Source: Verrucomicrobiaceae bacterium UBA2429 (GTDB lineage Bacteria; Verrucomicrobiota; Verrucomicrobiia; Verrucomicrobiales; Verrucomicrobiaceae). Taken from it: a stretch of 23,845 nt of DNA. The first letter of the stretch is position 1. Every line of letters begins with the position of its first letter. Below the pieces are notes generated by a model that worked only from the letters and a program-made list of their open reading frames with translations, had not been told where the DNA came from and did no database searches. A program made the position numbers and the translations under genes. Below, one piece after another: positions 23,301 to 23,845 of this stretch. Location: the NCBI GenBank assembly GCA_002343505.1, contig DDQZ01000005.1, positions 1-23,845 of the forward strand, given 5' to 3'.

Positions 23301-23616
23301 CCACACCCAGCACCTGCGCCCCGTTCACCCGCGCCTGCGCCGAGGCCGCCGACACCGACCCCGGCGCCACGATCAGCGGCGCGGCGCCGACGGCGCGGGC
23401 CAGCTTCTCCGTGAACCAGCGGTCCCCGCCCGGCAGCCCCGTGCGCGCCTGCCCCAGCCGCAGCTCCGCCACCCGGCGCAGACTGGCGCGCACCGAGTCC
23501 CCCACCAGCATGGACCCGCTCAGGATGGCCGAGGCCAGAAACGCGCCCAGCAGCAGACCCAGGTGCCCGCGCCAGTAATGCCGCGCCGAGGCCAGGATGA
23601 ACGAGAAAAACGACAT
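20392..23616 (-). CDS. Large FtsX-family ABC permease (two-module)
   Basis: This inner-membrane permease of 1074 residues has the MacB/LolC-like layout in one chain. An N-terminal membrane helix (about 17-35) is followed by a large periplasmic domain to about 480. A first FtsX module follows with helices around GLFIGLSLFLILAALIFAAL, then a middle hydrophobic zone at about 585-735, a second periplasmic domain, and a C-terminal FtsX module (about 945-1065, YIGIFTVLGGLGVLLGTAG). The two modules share a coupling-helix pattern: LERRAAQAGLLLATGW and LERKGELGLMQAVGF. Such proteins work with a LolD/MacB-type ATPase in lipoprotein release, export or mechanotransmission. No ATPase gene is adjacent. The frame is open upstream to 23748, but ATG 23616 starts the first helix. 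The gene is upstream of hisC on the same strand. Confidence 0.9.
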   Translation of the reverse strand: MSFFSFILASARHYWRGHLGLLLGAFLASAILSGSMLVGDSVRASLRRVAELRLGQARTGLPGGDRWFTEKLARAVGAAPLIVAPGSVSAASAQARVNGAQVLGVEDEFWRTGPSGRVVRLERGQVGVSAALARKLGAQPGDTVLVRLERPSAISRDAPLSGSTNEEVTLRREVAVIVGAEDFGTFQLAASQTAPDSVFVPLADLQTQIEMEGRVNALLSREPDAGALDARLESAKTLADLSLKLARADKPAPSWEVSTDRVFLDDAVARDLLAALPQAHGVLTYLVNGVKSAKGATPYSMITAVDAEPAGLPGEGAGGMLVTQWLAEDQNLAAGDEVEVRYFVVGNGRELREETARFPVRGILPMEDAAVTPAWTPPFPGVSDVDNCRDWDPGFPMDNKAIREKDEKYWDDHKGTPKGFIPLAEGQRLWGNRFGQLTAVRFKDTGQDEAALAAELAGRTRLADLGMVARDFGAEAGAAARGSVDFGGLFIGLSLFLILAALIFAALLFLFTLERRAAQAGLLLATGWTRAQVRRSLLGEAGVVAIAGALLGIPGGEACTRMALKGLGGAWSGAAQGLPLIYAGGAGTKAAAGAAAVLVLLMVLAWSSRRLFQKPARDLLGGHNPEAEAAARPAAGWRGWRRWMPALWLAGAAALLAGGASAASAEAVAGMFFGGGLLLLMAGLSLARQWLRRPRGLADSLAQIGLRNLARRPSRSLAVMGMMAAGIFLVTAVNAFRMSAGDAARKDSGTGGFTLVGESSLPVYEDLNTQAGRDAFGLDEEIMEGVRVAPFRVRQGDDASCLNLNRAQKPVLAGVNPALLAGRFRFASGNWEALAEPQAAIADQATAMWGLGIGMGDALEYQDGAGRAWSVRLAGMLAGSVLQGKMILGEDAFLKAYPDTAGYRFFLIETAPERAGEVAAHLTRQLEKRGLALEPARQRLETYLSVQNTYIGIFTVLGGLGVLLGTAGLGILVSRHVLERKGELGLMQAVGFLPGALRRMVLGEHVFLLLAGLLIGVVSALLAVWPALRQGGGDLPLAFLGLLLAGVLAFGILACALAVQAAVRGRLIEAVRRE

Positions 23617-23845
23617 GCGCCCACTCAGACACAAGCCGCCCCGTGTGCAAGCGGGCACATGCCCCGCCCCGCCGCCGGAGGAATTCCCCCTTGCGCGCCT
23701 GCCGCCTGCCGCCACCCTGGCGGGATGAAGACGCCACTCCTCCGTCATTCACCCGCGCGCGCCCGGCTTGTTTCCTGCTTTGCCATCCCGGCAGCCCCCC
23801 TTGCCGCCGCCGCGGCTCATGCCGCCCCCGCCCGCTGAGCACCCG
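23617..23845. other. Right-edge region with a signal-peptide-like short ORF
   Basis: This region lies upstream of the FtsX permease gene and holds no secure gene. On the plus strand ATG 23725 opens a 37-codon frame that starts MKTPLLRHSPARAR and runs through an Ala-rich stretch to HAAPAR before a TGA at 23836. It looks like a signal peptide with an AHA-like cut site, but it stops before any mature domain. It may be chance in GC-rich DNA, or the start of a gene broken or reframed at the window edge. Confidence 0.25.

Noticed and set aside
19384..23838. A 1484-codon open frame on the plus strand antisense to hisC and the FtsX permease gene
   Set aside because: It runs through two well-identified genes and their gap, has low-complexity Arg/Ala/Gln/His-rich composition and no recognisable domain. 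Long antisense frames are expected at this GC content.
1..23845. CRISPR array, tRNA, rRNA, transposase, integrase or phage genes
   Set aside because: Looked for repeated spacers, cloverleaf-like segments and the usual mobile-element motifs; none found.

Overview
This is a high-GC (roughly two-thirds G+C), gene-dense bacterial chromosomal segment. I read it as a member of the Verrucomicrobiota, close to the Prosthecobacter/Verrucomicrobium group. That is an inference from family mix and style: several secreted ester hydrolases including an AXE1-type acetyl esterase, an FG-GAP/VCBS secreted protein, a Tat-tagged pyruvyl-transferase-like protein, apolipoprotein N-acyltransferase (so a Gram-negative envelope), an isochorismate synthase, few Shine-Dalgarno sequences, and TTCGAA-rich intergenic patches. 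No 16S, tRNA or other decisive phylogenetic marker is present.

Layout from left to right. 1-180: no gene. 181-4254 (minus): a SWIM-SNF2 helicase followed by a GlcF-type iron-sulfur protein. 4354-6039 (plus): lnt. 6070-8882 (minus): an AI-2E-type membrane protein, then a secreted AXE1 esterase. 9008-11982 (plus): a HAD phosphatase, an AsmA-like envelope protein and an alpha/beta hydrolase. 11983-12306: intergenic, with two terminator-like structures. 12307-13572 (minus): the Tat-tagged pyruvyl-transferase-family protein, divergent from 13738-14757 (plus): a short isochorismate synthase. 14812-17805 (minus): an FG-GAP repeat protein, then a secreted BD-FAE-type esterase. 18007-19191 (plus): an M29-fold metalloprotein, converging with hisC at a 9-bp gap. 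19201-23616 (minus): a large FtsX-family permease, then hisC. 23617-23845: no secure gene.

Functionally this is mostly core and envelope metabolism: lipoprotein maturation (lnt), an FtsX-type permease of the kind used in lipoprotein or peptide export, histidine biosynthesis (hisC), entry to menaquinone (isochorismate synthase) and oxidation of 2-hydroxy acids (GlcF-like). Added to these are extracytoplasmic ester hydrolases that would suit polysaccharide degradation. All genes look intact. There are no transposases, phage genes, CRISPR arrays, tRNAs or rRNAs that I can see.

I found no convincing new multi-gene system. The points most worth a second look are the Tat signal on the pyruvyl-transferase homologue, the M29 protein that keeps the metal ligands but not the expected tyrosine, the ATPase-less FtsX permease, the TTCGAA-type intergenic element seen twice just after terminator-like hairpins, and the scarcity of Shine-Dalgarno sequences.
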